Assembly: GCF_003986935.1 (NCBI RefSeq)
Contig: NZ_RJZE01000006.1
Span: 186,001-250,000 of the forward strand
From: Paraburkholderia kururiensis JCM 10599 = LMG 19447
GTDB lineage: Bacteria > Pseudomonadota > Gammaproteobacteria > Burkholderiales > Burkholderiaceae
DNA length: 64,000 nt
Direction: 5' to 3'
In this document: positions 18,372-27,342 of the stretch, piece by piece
Position numbering within the stretch: the stretch's first letter is position 1
Layout: the number at the start of each line of letters is the position of its first letter
Position numbers and translations under genes: made by a program
The notes under the pieces: model-generated
Databases searched by the model: none
Seen by the model: only the letters and a program-made list of their open reading frames with translations
What the model was told of the DNA's origin: nothing

Positions 18372-19933
18372 CGCGCGTCTACGTTCCCCGCGACTCGTCG
18401 GCACTCGCACTGGGCGCCGATGCCGTTGCCGCCGCGATCGTCCGCGAAGCCGCGGCCCGCGGCGTCGCCGTAGAGCTGGTGCGCAACGGATCGCGCGGCC
18501 TGCTCTATCTCGAACCGCTTGTGGAAGTGGAAACGCCGCGCGGTCGCGTGGGCTACTCGAACGTCGAGGAAAGCGACGTCGGCTCGCTGTTCGACGCGGG
18601 CTTTCTGGAAGGTAGCGAGCACGCGCGCCACGTGGGCATCGTCGACGAGATTCCGTATCTGAAGCGCCAGCAGCGGCTCACATTCGCCCGCATCGGCATT
18701 ACAGACCCGCTCTCGCCGGAAGACTACGTGGCCCATGGCGGCCTCGACGGTCTGCGTCACGCCATTGCCATGACGCCCGCGGATGCCTGCGAAGCGCTCA
18801 TCGAATCGGGCCTGCGCGGACGCGGCGGCGCCGCCTTCCCGGCCGGCATCAAATGGCGCACGGTGCTCGGCGCCCAAGCCGACCAGAAGTACGTGGTCTG
18901 TAACGCCGACGAAGGCGACTCGGGCACCTTCTCCGACCGCCTCGTCATGGAAAGCGACCCGTTCGTGCTGATCGAAGGCATGACCATCGCGGGCATCGTG
19001 GCAGGCGCGACGATCGGCTACATCTACGTGCGCAGCGAGTATCCGCATTCCATCGCGGTGCTCGAAACCGCCATCGAAAAGGCGCGCGATGCCGGTTGGC
19101 TGGGCGACAACGTACTCGGCAGCGGCCGGCGTTTCGATCTGTATGTCGCCAAGGGCGCCGGCTCCTATGTGTGCGGCGAGGAAACCGCGCTACTCGAATC
19201 GCTCGAAGGCAAGCGCGGCATCGTGCGCGCCAAGCCGCCGCTGCCCGCCCTCGCGGGCCTGTTCGGCAAGCCGACGGTAATCAACAACGTCATCACGCTC
19301 GCCACCGTGCCCATCATCTTCGCGCGCGGGGCCGCGGCGTATCGCGACTACGGCATGGGCCGCTCGCGCGGCACGCTGCCGTTCCAGCTGGCCGGCAACG
19401 TGCGCCAGGGCGGACTCGTCGAGCTCGCATTCGGCGTGACGCTGCGCGAGCTGCTCTACGACTACGGCGGCGGCACGGCAAGCGGCCGGCCCGCACGCGC
19501 CGTACAGGTGGGTGGCCCGCTCGGCACCTATCTGCCCGAGAGCCAGTGGGACATTCCGGTCGACTACGAAGCCTACGCGGCCGTGGGTGCGGTGGTGGGT
19601 CACGGCGGGCTCGTCGTGCACGACGACACGTCGAACCTCGCCGAACTCGCGCAATACGCCATGCACTTCTGCGCCATCGAATCGTGCGGCAAATGCACGC
19701 CGTGCCGCATCGGTTCCACGCGCGGCGTCGAGGTCATTGCGCGCATTCGCAACGGCGATCGCTCGCCGAAGCAGGTCGAACTGCTGCGCGACCTCTGCGA
19801 CACGATGGTGTCCGGCTCGCTGTGCGCCATGGGCGGCATGACGCCGTACCCGGTGATCTCCGCACTCGAGCATTTCCCCGAAGATTTCGGTCTCGACACC
19901 GCGTCGCAGCGTCCTGCTGCGGCGGCGGCCTGA
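18368..19933 (+). CDS. fdsB: NAD-dependent formate dehydrogenase beta subunit
   Basis: A 521-residue NuoF-like flavoprotein that passes electrons from the FeS chain to NAD. It contains a thioredoxin-like N-terminal region of about 110 residues, then the NADH/FMN-binding core (GLRGRGGAAFPAGIKW, CNADEGDSGTFSDR, GAGSYVCGEETALLESLEG). The 4Fe-4S ligands lie in ESCGKCTPCRIG, with a further Cys in SGSLCAMG. The start is the ATG that overlaps the fdsG stop; fdsA begins 14 nt after its own stop. Complex I NuoF is excluded by the N-terminal extension and the fds context. Confidence 0.96.
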   Translation: MTRVYVPRDSSALALGADAVAAAIVREAAARGVAVELVRNGSRGLLYLEPLVEVETPRGRVGYSNVEESDVGSLFDAGFLEGSEHARHVGIVDEIPYLKRQQRLTFARIGITDPLSPEDYVAHGGLDGLRHAIAMTPADACEALIESGLRGRGGAAFPAGIKWRTVLGAQADQKYVVCNADEGDSGTFSDRLVMESDPFVLIEGMTIAGIVAGATIGYIYVRSEYPHSIAVLETAIEKARDAGWLGDNVLGSGRRFDLYVAKGAGSYVCGEETALLESLEGKRGIVRAKPPLPALAGLFGKPTVINNVITLATVPIIFARGAAAYRDYGMGRSRGTLPFQLAGNVRQGGLVELAFGVTLRELLYDYGGGTASGRPARAVQVGGPLGTYLPESQWDIPVDYEAYAAVGAVVGHGGLVVHDDTSNLAELAQYAMHFCAIESCGKCTPCRIGSTRGVEVIARIRNGDRSPKQVELLRDLCDTMVSGSLCAMGGMTPYPVISALEHFPEDFGLDTASQRPAAAAA

Positions 19934-19947
19934 CGATGGAGACAAGG

Positions 19948-22929
19948 ATGTCAGACGCGCTCAATTCCAGCACGGGCGGTTGCGGTTCAGGCAACTGCAG
20001 CTGCAAGTCGCAGGCGCAGCAACGCGCCGCCCGCAATCCGTTCGACGACACCGACTACGGCACGCCGCTGCGTCACGCCGACGTGGACGTGACGCTCGAA
20101 ATCGACGGCAAGAGCGTCACGGTGCCGGCAGGCACGTCGGTGATGCGCGCCTCGATCGAGGCGGGTGTCAACGTGCCGAAGCTCTGCGCCACCGATTCGC
20201 TCGAACCGTTCGGCTCGTGCCGCCTGTGTCTCGTGGAAATCGAGGGCCGGCGCGGTTATCCGGCCTCGTGCACGACGCCTGTCGAAGCAGGCATGAAGGT
20301 GCGCACGCAAAGCGATCGCCTGCAAAAGCTGCGCCGCAACGTGATGGAGCTGTACATCTCCGATCACCCGCTCGACTGCCTCACGTGCCCGGCGAACGGT
20401 GACTGCGAGCTGCAGGACATGGCGGGCGTGACGGGCCTGCGCGAAGTGCGCTACGGCTTCGACGGCGCGAACCACCTGCGCGACACGAAAGACGAATCGA
20501 ACCCGTACTTCACCTACGACCCGTCGAAGTGCATCGTCTGTAACCGCTGCGTGCGCGCGTGCGAAGAGACGCAAGGCACGTTCGCGCTCACCATCGCCGG
20601 CCGCGGTTTCGAGTCGCGTGTGGCGGCGAGCGAAAGCCAGCCGTTCATGGACTCCGAATGCGTGTCGTGCGGTGCGTGCGTGGCCGCATGCCCCACCGCA
20701 ACGCTGCAGGAAAAGAGCGTGACGCTGCTGGGTCAGGGCGAGCATTCGGTCATCACGACTTGCGCGTATTGCGGCGTGGGCTGCTCGTTCAAGGCCGAGA
20801 TGAAAGGCTCGCAGGTCGTGCGGATGGTGCCGTACAAGAACGGCGAGGCCAACGAAGGCCACGCCTGCGTGAAGGGCCGCTTCGCCTGGGGCTACGCCAC
20901 GCACAAGGACCGCATCACGAAGCCGATGATCCGCGCAAAGATCACGGACCCGTGGCGCGAAGTCAGCTGGGACGAAGCGATCCGCTACGCAGCTTCCGAG
21001 TTCCGCCGCATTCAGGACAAGCACGGCCGCGACTCCATTGGCGGCATCACGTCGTCGCGTTGCACGAACGAGGAAACGTACCTCGTGCAGAAGCTCGTGC
21101 GCGCGGCCTTCGGCAACAACAATGTGGATACCTGCGCACGCGTGTGCCACTCGCCGACGGGCTATGGCCTGAAGACGACGCTGGGCGAATCGGCGGGCAC
21201 GCAGACCTTCGCTTCGGTGGAGCACGCGGACGTGATCGTCGTGATCGGCGCGAATCCCACCGACGGTCACCCCGTGTTCGGCTCGCGCCTGAAGCGCCGC
21301 GTACGTGAAGGCGCGAAGCTGGTCGTGATCGACCCGCGGCGCATCGACATCGTCGATACGCCGCACGTGCAGGCTTCGTATCACCTGCAACTGCGCCCGG
21401 GCACCAACGTCGCCATCGTCAATGCGCTCGCGCACGTGATCGTGACGGAAGGGTTGCTCAACGAAGCGTTCGTGGCCGAGCGCTGCGAGCCGCGTGCGTT
21501 CGAACAATGGCGCACGTTCGTCGCGCTGCCGGAAAACTCGCCGGAAGCCACCGCCGACGTCACCGGCGTGCCCGCCGACCAGGTACGCGAAGCGGCGCGC
21601 CTCTACGCGCGCGGTGGCAGCGCGCCCGGCATGCCCGCGGGACGCTCGGCCATTTACTACGGCCTCGGCGTGACCGAACACGCGCAAGGCTCCACGATGG
21701 TGATGGGCATTGCGAACCTCGCGATGGCCACCGGCAACATCGGCCGCGAAGGCGTGGGCGTGAATCCGCTGCGTGGCCAGAACAACGTGCAGGGCTCGTG
21801 CGACATGGGCTCGTTCCCGCACGAACTGCCGGGCTACCGCCATATCAGCGACGAAAAGGTGCGCGCGCTGTTCGAGGACGCCTGGAACGTCACGCTGCAG
21901 CCCGAACCCGGCCTGCGCATTCCGAACATGTTCGACGCCGCGCTGGACGGCAGCTTCAAGGGCCTCTACTGCCAGGGCGAAGACATCGTGCAGTCGGACC
22001 CGAACACGCAGCACGTGGCGGCGGCGCTTTCGTCGATGGAATGCATCGTCGTGCAGGACATTTTCCTCAACGAGACGGCCAAGTACGCGCACGTGTTCCT
22101 GCCGGGTTCGTCGTTCCTCGAAAAGGACGGTACGTTCACCAACGCCGAGCGCCGCATCTCGCCCGTGCGCAAGGTGATGCCGCCGCTCGCGGGCTACGCG
22201 GACTGGGAAGTGACGCTGCTGCTCTCGCGGGCGCTCGGCTACGAGATGGACTACGCGAGCCCGTCCGAGATCATGGACGAGATCGCGGCACTCACGCCCA
22301 CCTTCCACGGCGTCTCGTACGCGAAGCTCGACCAGTTCGGCAGCATCCAGTGGCCGTGCAACGAGGAAGCGCCCGAAGGCACGCCGACCATGCACGTCGA
22401 TACGTTCGTGCGCGGCAAGGGCCGTTTCGTCATCACGAAGTTCATCGCCTCGCCGGAAAAGGTCACGCGCAAGTATCCGCTGCTGCTCACCACGGGCCGC
22501 ATCCTCACGCAATACAACGTGGGCGCGCAGACCCGTCGAACCGAGAACTCGCGCTGGCACGAGGAAGACCGCCTCGAGATCCATCCGCACGACGCCGAGG
22601 AGCGCGGCATTCGTCACGGCGACTGGGTGGGCATCGAATCGCGCGCGGGGCAGACCGTGCTGCGCGCGAAGGTGACGGACCGCGTGCAGCCGGGCGTGGT
22701 GTACACCACGTTCCACTTCCCCGAGTCGGGCGCGAACGTTATCACGACGGACAGCTCCGACTGGGCCACCAACTGCCCCGAGTACAAGGTGACCGCGGTG
22801 CAGGTGAACCTCGTGCAGCAGCCGTCGCAGTGGCAGCGCGATTACTCGCGCTTCAACGCCGAGCAGCTCGAACTGTTGCGGCAGCGAAGCGCGGCCGGTG
22901 CGACCGAATCCGTGACCGCAGGGAAGTGA
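19948..22929 (+). CDS. fdsA: NAD-dependent formate dehydrogenase alpha (catalytic, Mo-bis-MGD) subunit
   Basis: A 993-residue catalytic subunit that oxidises formate to CO2. An N-terminal NuoG-like part holds a 2Fe-2S ferredoxin domain (FGSCRLCLVE), the HPLDCLTCPANGDC cluster and two 4Fe-4S sites (CIVCNRCVRAC, CVSCGACVAAC). Then comes the molybdopterin oxidoreductase part with CAYCGVGC and the active-site Cys400-His401 in RVCHSPTGYG, a Cys (not selenocysteine) enzyme. The start MSDALNSS has GGAG six bases upstream; an ATG four codons earlier is an alternative. fdsD follows after only 4 nt. Confidence 0.97.
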   Translation: MSDALNSSTGGCGSGNCSCKSQAQQRAARNPFDDTDYGTPLRHADVDVTLEIDGKSVTVPAGTSVMRASIEAGVNVPKLCATDSLEPFGSCRLCLVEIEGRRGYPASCTTPVEAGMKVRTQSDRLQKLRRNVMELYISDHPLDCLTCPANGDCELQDMAGVTGLREVRYGFDGANHLRDTKDESNPYFTYDPSKCIVCNRCVRACEETQGTFALTIAGRGFESRVAASESQPFMDSECVSCGACVAACPTATLQEKSVTLLGQGEHSVITTCAYCGVGCSFKAEMKGSQVVRMVPYKNGEANEGHACVKGRFAWGYATHKDRITKPMIRAKITDPWREVSWDEAIRYAASEFRRIQDKHGRDSIGGITSSRCTNEETYLVQKLVRAAFGNNNVDTCARVCHSPTGYGLKTTLGESAGTQTFASVEHADVIVVIGANPTDGHPVFGSRLKRRVREGAKLVVIDPRRIDIVDTPHVQASYHLQLRPGTNVAIVNALAHVIVTEGLLNEAFVAERCEPRAFEQWRTFVALPENSPEATADVTGVPADQVREAARLYARGGSAPGMPAGRSAIYYGLGVTEHAQGSTMVMGIANLAMATGNIGREGVGVNPLRGQNNVQGSCDMGSFPHELPGYRHISDEKVRALFEDAWNVTLQPEPGLRIPNMFDAALDGSFKGLYCQGEDIVQSDPNTQHVAAALSSMECIVVQDIFLNETAKYAHVFLPGSSFLEKDGTFTNAERRISPVRKVMPPLAGYADWEVTLLLSRALGYEMDYASPSEIMDEIAALTPTFHGVSYAKLDQFGSIQWPCNEEAPEGTPTMHVDTFVRGKGRFVITKFIASPEKVTRKYPLLLTTGRILTQYNVGAQTRRTENSRWHEEDRLEIHPHDAEERGIRHGDWVGIESRAGQTVLRAKVTDRVQPGVVYTTFHFPESGANVITTDSSDWATNCPEYKVTAVQVNLVQQPSQWQRDYSRFNAEQLELLRQRSAAGATESVTAGK

Positions 22930-22933
22930 CGCA

Positions 22934-23167
22934 ATGGATCAACACCACCTGATCGAGATGGCGAACCAGATCGGCAGCTTCTTCGAATCGATGCCGGACC
23001 GGGAAGAAGCCACGGCCAGCGTTGCCGATCACATCCGCCGCTTCTGGGAACCGCGCATGCGGCGTGCGTTGTATGCAGCTTTCGACGCCGGCACGCCCGG
23101 CATGTCGGAGATCGTGAGCAACGCGCTCACGAAGTATCGCGAGCAGTTGACGCCCGTTGCGGCCTAA
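22934..23167 (+). CDS. fdsD: Formate dehydrogenase delta subunit
   Basis: A 77-residue protein that matches the FdsD family: MDQHHLIEMANQIGSFFESMPDREEA, then IRRFWEPRMRRALYA. FdsD is needed for an active fds complex, though its exact task is unclear. In Cupriavidus necator the sulfurtransferase gene fdsC (FdhD family) lies between fdsA and fdsD; here the two are separated by only 4 nt, so fdsC is absent from the operon. This is the last gene of the unit. Confidence 0.94.
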   Translation: MDQHHLIEMANQIGSFFESMPDREEATASVADHIRRFWEPRMRRALYAAFDAGTPGMSEIVSNALTKYREQLTPVAA

Positions 23168-23171
23168 AGGG

Positions 23172-23204
23172 TTGCGGTCGGCCGACCGTGGTCGGCTGTC
23201 GCAA
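23172..23204. terminator. Hairpin between convergent fdsD and monooxygenase genes
   Basis: TTGCG/CGCAA encloses a GCCGAC-CGTG-GTCGGC stem. It fills the 39-nt convergent spacer but lacks a T-run, so termination may be weak or Rho-assisted. Confidence 0.4.
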
Positions 23205-23206
23205 GA

Positions 23207-24997
23207 TCAGCCCTGCGCCGCGGCGCCGGTCTCGTCCGCACCGCGCACAAACCAGGCCTCGCAGTGGCGCAGCAGCGCATTGAGGTCCGACGCGGGGCGG
23301 CCGCGCGCTGCGATATAGCCGTCGGGCCGCACGAGGTAGAACGCCGGCCGCGTGCGGCCATACGACTCCACGAGGGGCGCCGCGCCCTCGCCTTCGGTGT
23401 CCGTCACGCGCCAGATGCGCACGGCTTCGCCGAGCAGCCCTTCCACGGCGGAGACGAGGCGCGTGAGGTCGTCTTTGTCGCCATCGCCACCGTTCGCTGC
23501 GGCGAGCGTGAGGCGCTCGTTCATGGCCGTAACTGCCGGCGCAGACTCTGTGGCCACGTCCAGCGCATCCGCCGCTTCCGCTGCTTCCGCCTCCCGTTCC
23601 ACGAGCACGAACAGCGAAAAGCAGCCGGGATCGTGCAGGTCGAAAATGCAGCCCTTGCCGGGCGCCTTGCCTAGCGGACCGTCAACGACGTGAACGAGCG
23701 CGTCGGGCGCCCGTTCGCCGGCTCGCGGTCCGCCGTCCAGCACGCGCTCCAGCGTGAGCGGGCTGCGCCGGTACTGGATCGCAAGCTCGCTGACCGTGGC
23801 GCGCGCCGCGTCACGCAGCGGGCCGAACGCAGCGAGCAGCGGCATCACGCGCTCGCGCAGCAGCTTGAGCGGCCCGTGCTCCGCGCCGACCAACTGCGTG
23901 ACGAAGCTCGTCTGCCGCAGCACGTCGCGCTCGATCGGATGCCGTTCCATGTGATAGGTGTCGAGCAACCGGTCCGGCGCGCCGTGCGCGAGCACGCGCG
24001 CAATCTTCCAGCCCAGATTGAACGCCTCCTGGATGCCCGTGTTCATGCCCTGTGCGCCGGCCGGACTGTGTACGTGCGCGGCGTCTCCGGCAAGAAACAC
24101 GCGGTTCACGCGCAATTGCTCCACCATGCGGCTGTTCACATGGAAGTTCGAAGACCACGAGAGTTCGGAGAGCATCACCACGTGATGCACGCGCCGTTCG
24201 ACCACGGCCCGGCACTCGTCGAGAGAGGGCGCAGCCGCGGCCCCGCCATCCGGCACGTGCCCGCTGGCATCCGCTTCCTCGCCCTTCGCAGTCGGCATCC
24301 CCGCCGGCGTGTGATCGGCAATCAGCCGGTACCAGCCCTTGCCGAGCGGAAACAGGCCGACAAGACCTTCGCCTGACGCGAAGAGATGGAACTCGTCATC
24401 GGGCCATTCCGTTTCGGCGCTCACGTCGGCGAGCAGGAAAGTCTGCTCGAAAGCCTTGCCCACGAAGCTCATGCCGAGCCGATGGCGAATCGTGCTGTGC
24501 GCGCCGTCCGCGGCGACGAGATAGGAAGGCCGCAGCGTTTCGGTATGGCCGTCGGTGCGCCGCAACGTGGCGTGCACGCCGGCCGATCCCTGCGAAAACT
24601 CCACGAGTTCCACGCCGCGCTCCACCTTCACGCCGAACGATTCCAGATGCGCGGCGAGAATGCGCTCCGTCACCGTCTGGTCCAGAAACAGCAGATACGG
24701 ATAGCGGGTTTGCAGCGGATCGAAATCGAGCCGCGCGCGGCGCTGCCCGTTCGAGTAGAGGTTGGCCACCCGAGCGCGATGACCGAGTTCGAGAAACGGC
24801 TCGACCACGCGATGCTGCTCGAAGAGTTCGAGCGTGCGGGCCTGAATGCCGATGGCGCGGGAATGCCGGGCGGGCTCGGGCGCGCGGTCGATCAGACGCA
24901 CGGGAATGTGCGCGCGCGCAAGGCTCATCGCAGCGGCGAGCCCCGTCGGGCCGGCGCCGACGACGAGCACCGGCTGCAGGTCAGAAACGGCAGCCAT
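23207..24997 (-). CDS. FAD-dependent aromatic-ring monooxygenase (PheA/TfdB/MhpA-type)
   Basis: A 596-residue class A flavoprotein hydroxylase. GAGPTG (residues 14-19) is the FAD Rossmann motif, VAADGAHSTIRHRLG carries the DG motif, and FLAGDAAHVHSPAGAQGMNTGIQ is the GD motif that binds the flavin ribityl. The C-terminal ~170 residues form the thioredoxin-like domain found in phenol-hydroxylase-type members, ending DGYIAARG. The substrate cannot be read from the sequence; phenols, or 3-(3-hydroxyphenyl)propionate-like compounds, are typical. It stands alone, without ring-cleavage genes, so no pathway is suggested. Confidence 0.88.
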   Translation of the reverse strand: MAAVSDLQPVLVVGAGPTGLAAAMSLARAHIPVRLIDRAPEPARHSRAIGIQARTLELFEQHRVVEPFLELGHRARVANLYSNGQRRARLDFDPLQTRYPYLLFLDQTVTERILAAHLESFGVKVERGVELVEFSQGSAGVHATLRRTDGHTETLRPSYLVAADGAHSTIRHRLGMSFVGKAFEQTFLLADVSAETEWPDDEFHLFASGEGLVGLFPLGKGWYRLIADHTPAGMPTAKGEEADASGHVPDGGAAAAPSLDECRAVVERRVHHVVMLSELSWSSNFHVNSRMVEQLRVNRVFLAGDAAHVHSPAGAQGMNTGIQEAFNLGWKIARVLAHGAPDRLLDTYHMERHPIERDVLRQTSFVTQLVGAEHGPLKLLRERVMPLLAAFGPLRDAARATVSELAIQYRRSPLTLERVLDGGPRAGERAPDALVHVVDGPLGKAPGKGCIFDLHDPGCFSLFVLVEREAEAAEAADALDVATESAPAVTAMNERLTLAAANGGDGDKDDLTRLVSAVEGLLGEAVRIWRVTDTEGEGAAPLVESYGRTRPAFYLVRPDGYIAARGRPASDLNALLRHCEAWFVRGADETGAAAQG

Positions 24998-25197
24998 GCA
25001 TCGAACCTCCGAAGGTCGACATGCCGGTTAGTGTACGCCGCCCCATTTCGCTGTCGTTCACAACTTCGCGTGACAACACGCGACAACTTCGCGCAGCGGC
25101 CCTCGCATCGCAGCGCATCAAATTCGGGGCGCGTAGAACGCCGCGGCGAATGTGGGAAAATGCGGCGTTTTGTTTTTGCAGGCCTTCCCCGACCGTC

Positions 25198-27138
25198 ATG
25201 GAACAGGTTTTTGCCCGCGCCTACGCGGCCCACCGCGACGGCCGGCTCGACGATGCCGAGCGCGGCTACCGCGCGACGCTCGACGCCAACCCCGTGCACG
25301 TCGATGCGCTGCACCTGCTCGGCGTGCTGCGTCACCAGCAGGGGCAGCACGCCGAGGCCGCGGATCTCGTGGGCCGCGCCGTGGACCTGCGCCCCGAAGA
25401 CGCTGCGCTGCAACTGAACCTGGGCAACGCGCTCAAGGCGATGGGGCAGATCGATCGCGCGATCGAGCGCTTTCGCAACGCCCTCACGCTCGCGCCCACT
25501 TTCGCGCTCGCCCACTACAACCTCGGCAACGCCTACGCTGCGCTGGGCCGCCACGAAGACGCGGCGCACGCGTTCGATCGCGCGCTGCGGCTGCAGCCCG
25601 ACGATGCCTCCGCCAGCAACAATCTCGGCAATGCCCTGCATGCGCTCGGCCGTCACGAAGAAGCGATCGAAGCGTTTAAACGCACGCTCGCGTTGCGGCC
25701 CCGGCATGCCGGCGCGCACAACAACCTCGGCATGGCGCTCAACGCGCTGGAACGCACCGACGAAGCGCTGCTGCAATTTCGCGAGGCGCTCAAAGCCGAA
25801 CCGCAGTTCACCGCTGCCCAGTTCAACCTGGGCAATACGCTCGACGCGCTCGGCCGTCACGAAGAGGCTATCGACGCCTTCGAGACCGTTCTTGCGCAGC
25901 AACCGTACCTGCCCCCTGCGCTCTTCGCACTCGGCAATGCGCTTGCCGGGTTGGGCCGGCACGAGGAAGCGGTAGCCCGCTTCGAGCGCGCCATCGGTCA
26001 CGATCCGAAATTCGCGCTCGCGTGGCTCGCGCTCGGTACAGCACACCATGCGCTTGGTCGGCACGCCGCTGCCTTGCGCGCGTTCGACGAAGCGCTGCGC
26101 CTGCGCCCCGATCTCGCCGCCGCCCACCTGAATCGCGCGCTCACGTGGCTTACGCTGCGCGACTTCGCACGCGGCCTGCCCGAGTACGAATGGCGGCTCG
26201 ATGCGCTCGCGCACGGCGCATTCGCCGTCGACCCGACGGCAACCGGCGCGGCAGATGCCGCAGCGCTCACGCCATCGCCCCGTACACCGGCGCTGCCGCG
26301 CTGGCAAGGCGAGCCGGCTGCGGGCCGCACGCTGCTGATCCAGGCCGAGCAGGGTTTCGGCGATACGCTGCAGTTCGTGCGCTTCATTCCGCTTGTGGCC
26401 CAGCGCGTGGGGCGCATCGTGCTCGAAGTGCAGCCGGAACTGATGCCGCTGATCGCGCCCGCAGCCGAAGCCTGGCGCATCACGCTGGTCGCACGCAACC
26501 TCGCACGCAACGCCGATGGCTCGCAATGCGGCCCGCGTCCGGCGGCGGACCTGCACTGTCCGCTGCTCAGCTTGCCGCTCGCGCTCGGCATGACCTTCGA
26601 CACGATGCCTTCACGCACGCCCTACCTCGCGGCGCCAGCCGCGTACCGGCGCAAGTGGCGCGGCTCGCTCGGCGGCCAGGCGAAGCGCAAGATCGGGCTC
26701 GCGTGGTCGGGCCGCATCCAGAAGCACGAGAACCGCACGATGCCGCTCGCCGCGCTGGAGCCGCTCTTCGCGCTTCCGGGCATCGACTGGCTCGTGCTGC
26801 AGCCCGACCTCAGCGCCGCGGAACAGGCCTCGCTCGACGCCCATCCGCGCGCCGGCACGATCCACCGTATCGGTCATCGCATTGCGGACTTCGCGGATAC
26901 GGCCGCGATCATCGAACGGCTCGATGCCGTGGTCACCATCGACACGTCGATTGCGCACCTGGCCGGCGCGCTCGGCAAACCGCTCTGGGTGATGCTGCCG
27001 TTCGCCGCCGACTGGCGCTGGTTCACGGGCACAGACGAAAGCCCCTGGTATCCGGCGGCCACGCTCGTTCGTCAGCCGCAGCCGGGAGATTGGGCAAGCG
27101 TGGTGGAGCGGGTGGCTGCGGCGCTGCGACACGGCTAG
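25198..27138 (+). CDS. TPR-repeat protein with glycosyltransferase-like C-terminal domain
   Basis: A 646-residue protein. Residues ~5-330 are about nine tandem 34-residue TPR units (repeated motif LGNAL-ALGRHEEAI-AF). The C-terminal ~270 residues (GRTLLIQAEQGFGDTLQFVRFIPL, KIGLAWSGRIQKHENRTM, VVTIDTSIAHLAGALGKPLWVMLPF) resemble the GT9/heptosyltransferase-like fold found behind TPRs in many Burkholderia proteins. The TIDTSIAHLAGA segment resembles the donor-binding region of heptosyltransferases. An acceptor cannot be named. The start at 25198 matches the first TPR. Three upstream kilobases in the same frame are open only because they lie opposite the monooxygenase gene. Confidence 0.85.
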   Translation: MEQVFARAYAAHRDGRLDDAERGYRATLDANPVHVDALHLLGVLRHQQGQHAEAADLVGRAVDLRPEDAALQLNLGNALKAMGQIDRAIERFRNALTLAPTFALAHYNLGNAYAALGRHEDAAHAFDRALRLQPDDASASNNLGNALHALGRHEEAIEAFKRTLALRPRHAGAHNNLGMALNALERTDEALLQFREALKAEPQFTAAQFNLGNTLDALGRHEEAIDAFETVLAQQPYLPPALFALGNALAGLGRHEEAVARFERAIGHDPKFALAWLALGTAHHALGRHAAALRAFDEALRLRPDLAAAHLNRALTWLTLRDFARGLPEYEWRLDALAHGAFAVDPTATGAADAAALTPSPRTPALPRWQGEPAAGRTLLIQAEQGFGDTLQFVRFIPLVAQRVGRIVLEVQPELMPLIAPAAEAWRITLVARNLARNADGSQCGPRPAADLHCPLLSLPLALGMTFDTMPSRTPYLAAPAAYRRKWRGSLGGQAKRKIGLAWSGRIQKHENRTMPLAALEPLFALPGIDWLVLQPDLSAAEQASLDAHPRAGTIHRIGHRIADFADTAAIIERLDAVVTIDTSIAHLAGALGKPLWVMLPFAADWRWFTGTDESPWYPAATLVRQPQPGDWASVVERVAAALRHG

Positions 27139-27197
27139 CAGTTCGGCTTCATCGTCCGATTAGCCCTGAACGGCCCGTGCAGCAAGCCATAAAAACA

Positions 27198-27236
27198 CAA
27201 CAGCCCCGCACTCGCGAATCGAGTGCGGGGCTGTTG
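27198..27236. terminator. Bidirectional terminator, 17-bp perfect stem
   Basis: CAACAGCCCCGCACTCG and its exact reverse complement CGAGTGCGGGGCTGTTG flank a five-base loop, between convergent genes. T-rich sequence follows on both strands (GCTTT on plus, TGTTTTT on minus). Confidence 0.8.
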
Positions 27237-27342
27237 CTTTGAGGGCTCGCGGCTTTAACCCTCGCGGCTTTCACCGCTACGCCGCGTCGCAGCCTTCGTC
27301 ACCGCGCCTGAACATCCACGGGGCAGCGGGCCGCCACAGCAT

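Noticed and set aside
19987..22716. 909-codon minus-strand frame opposite fdsA
   Set aside because: Composition (Arg/His/Ala-rich) and exact overlap with fdsA show it is an antisense shadow typical of GC-rich codon bias.
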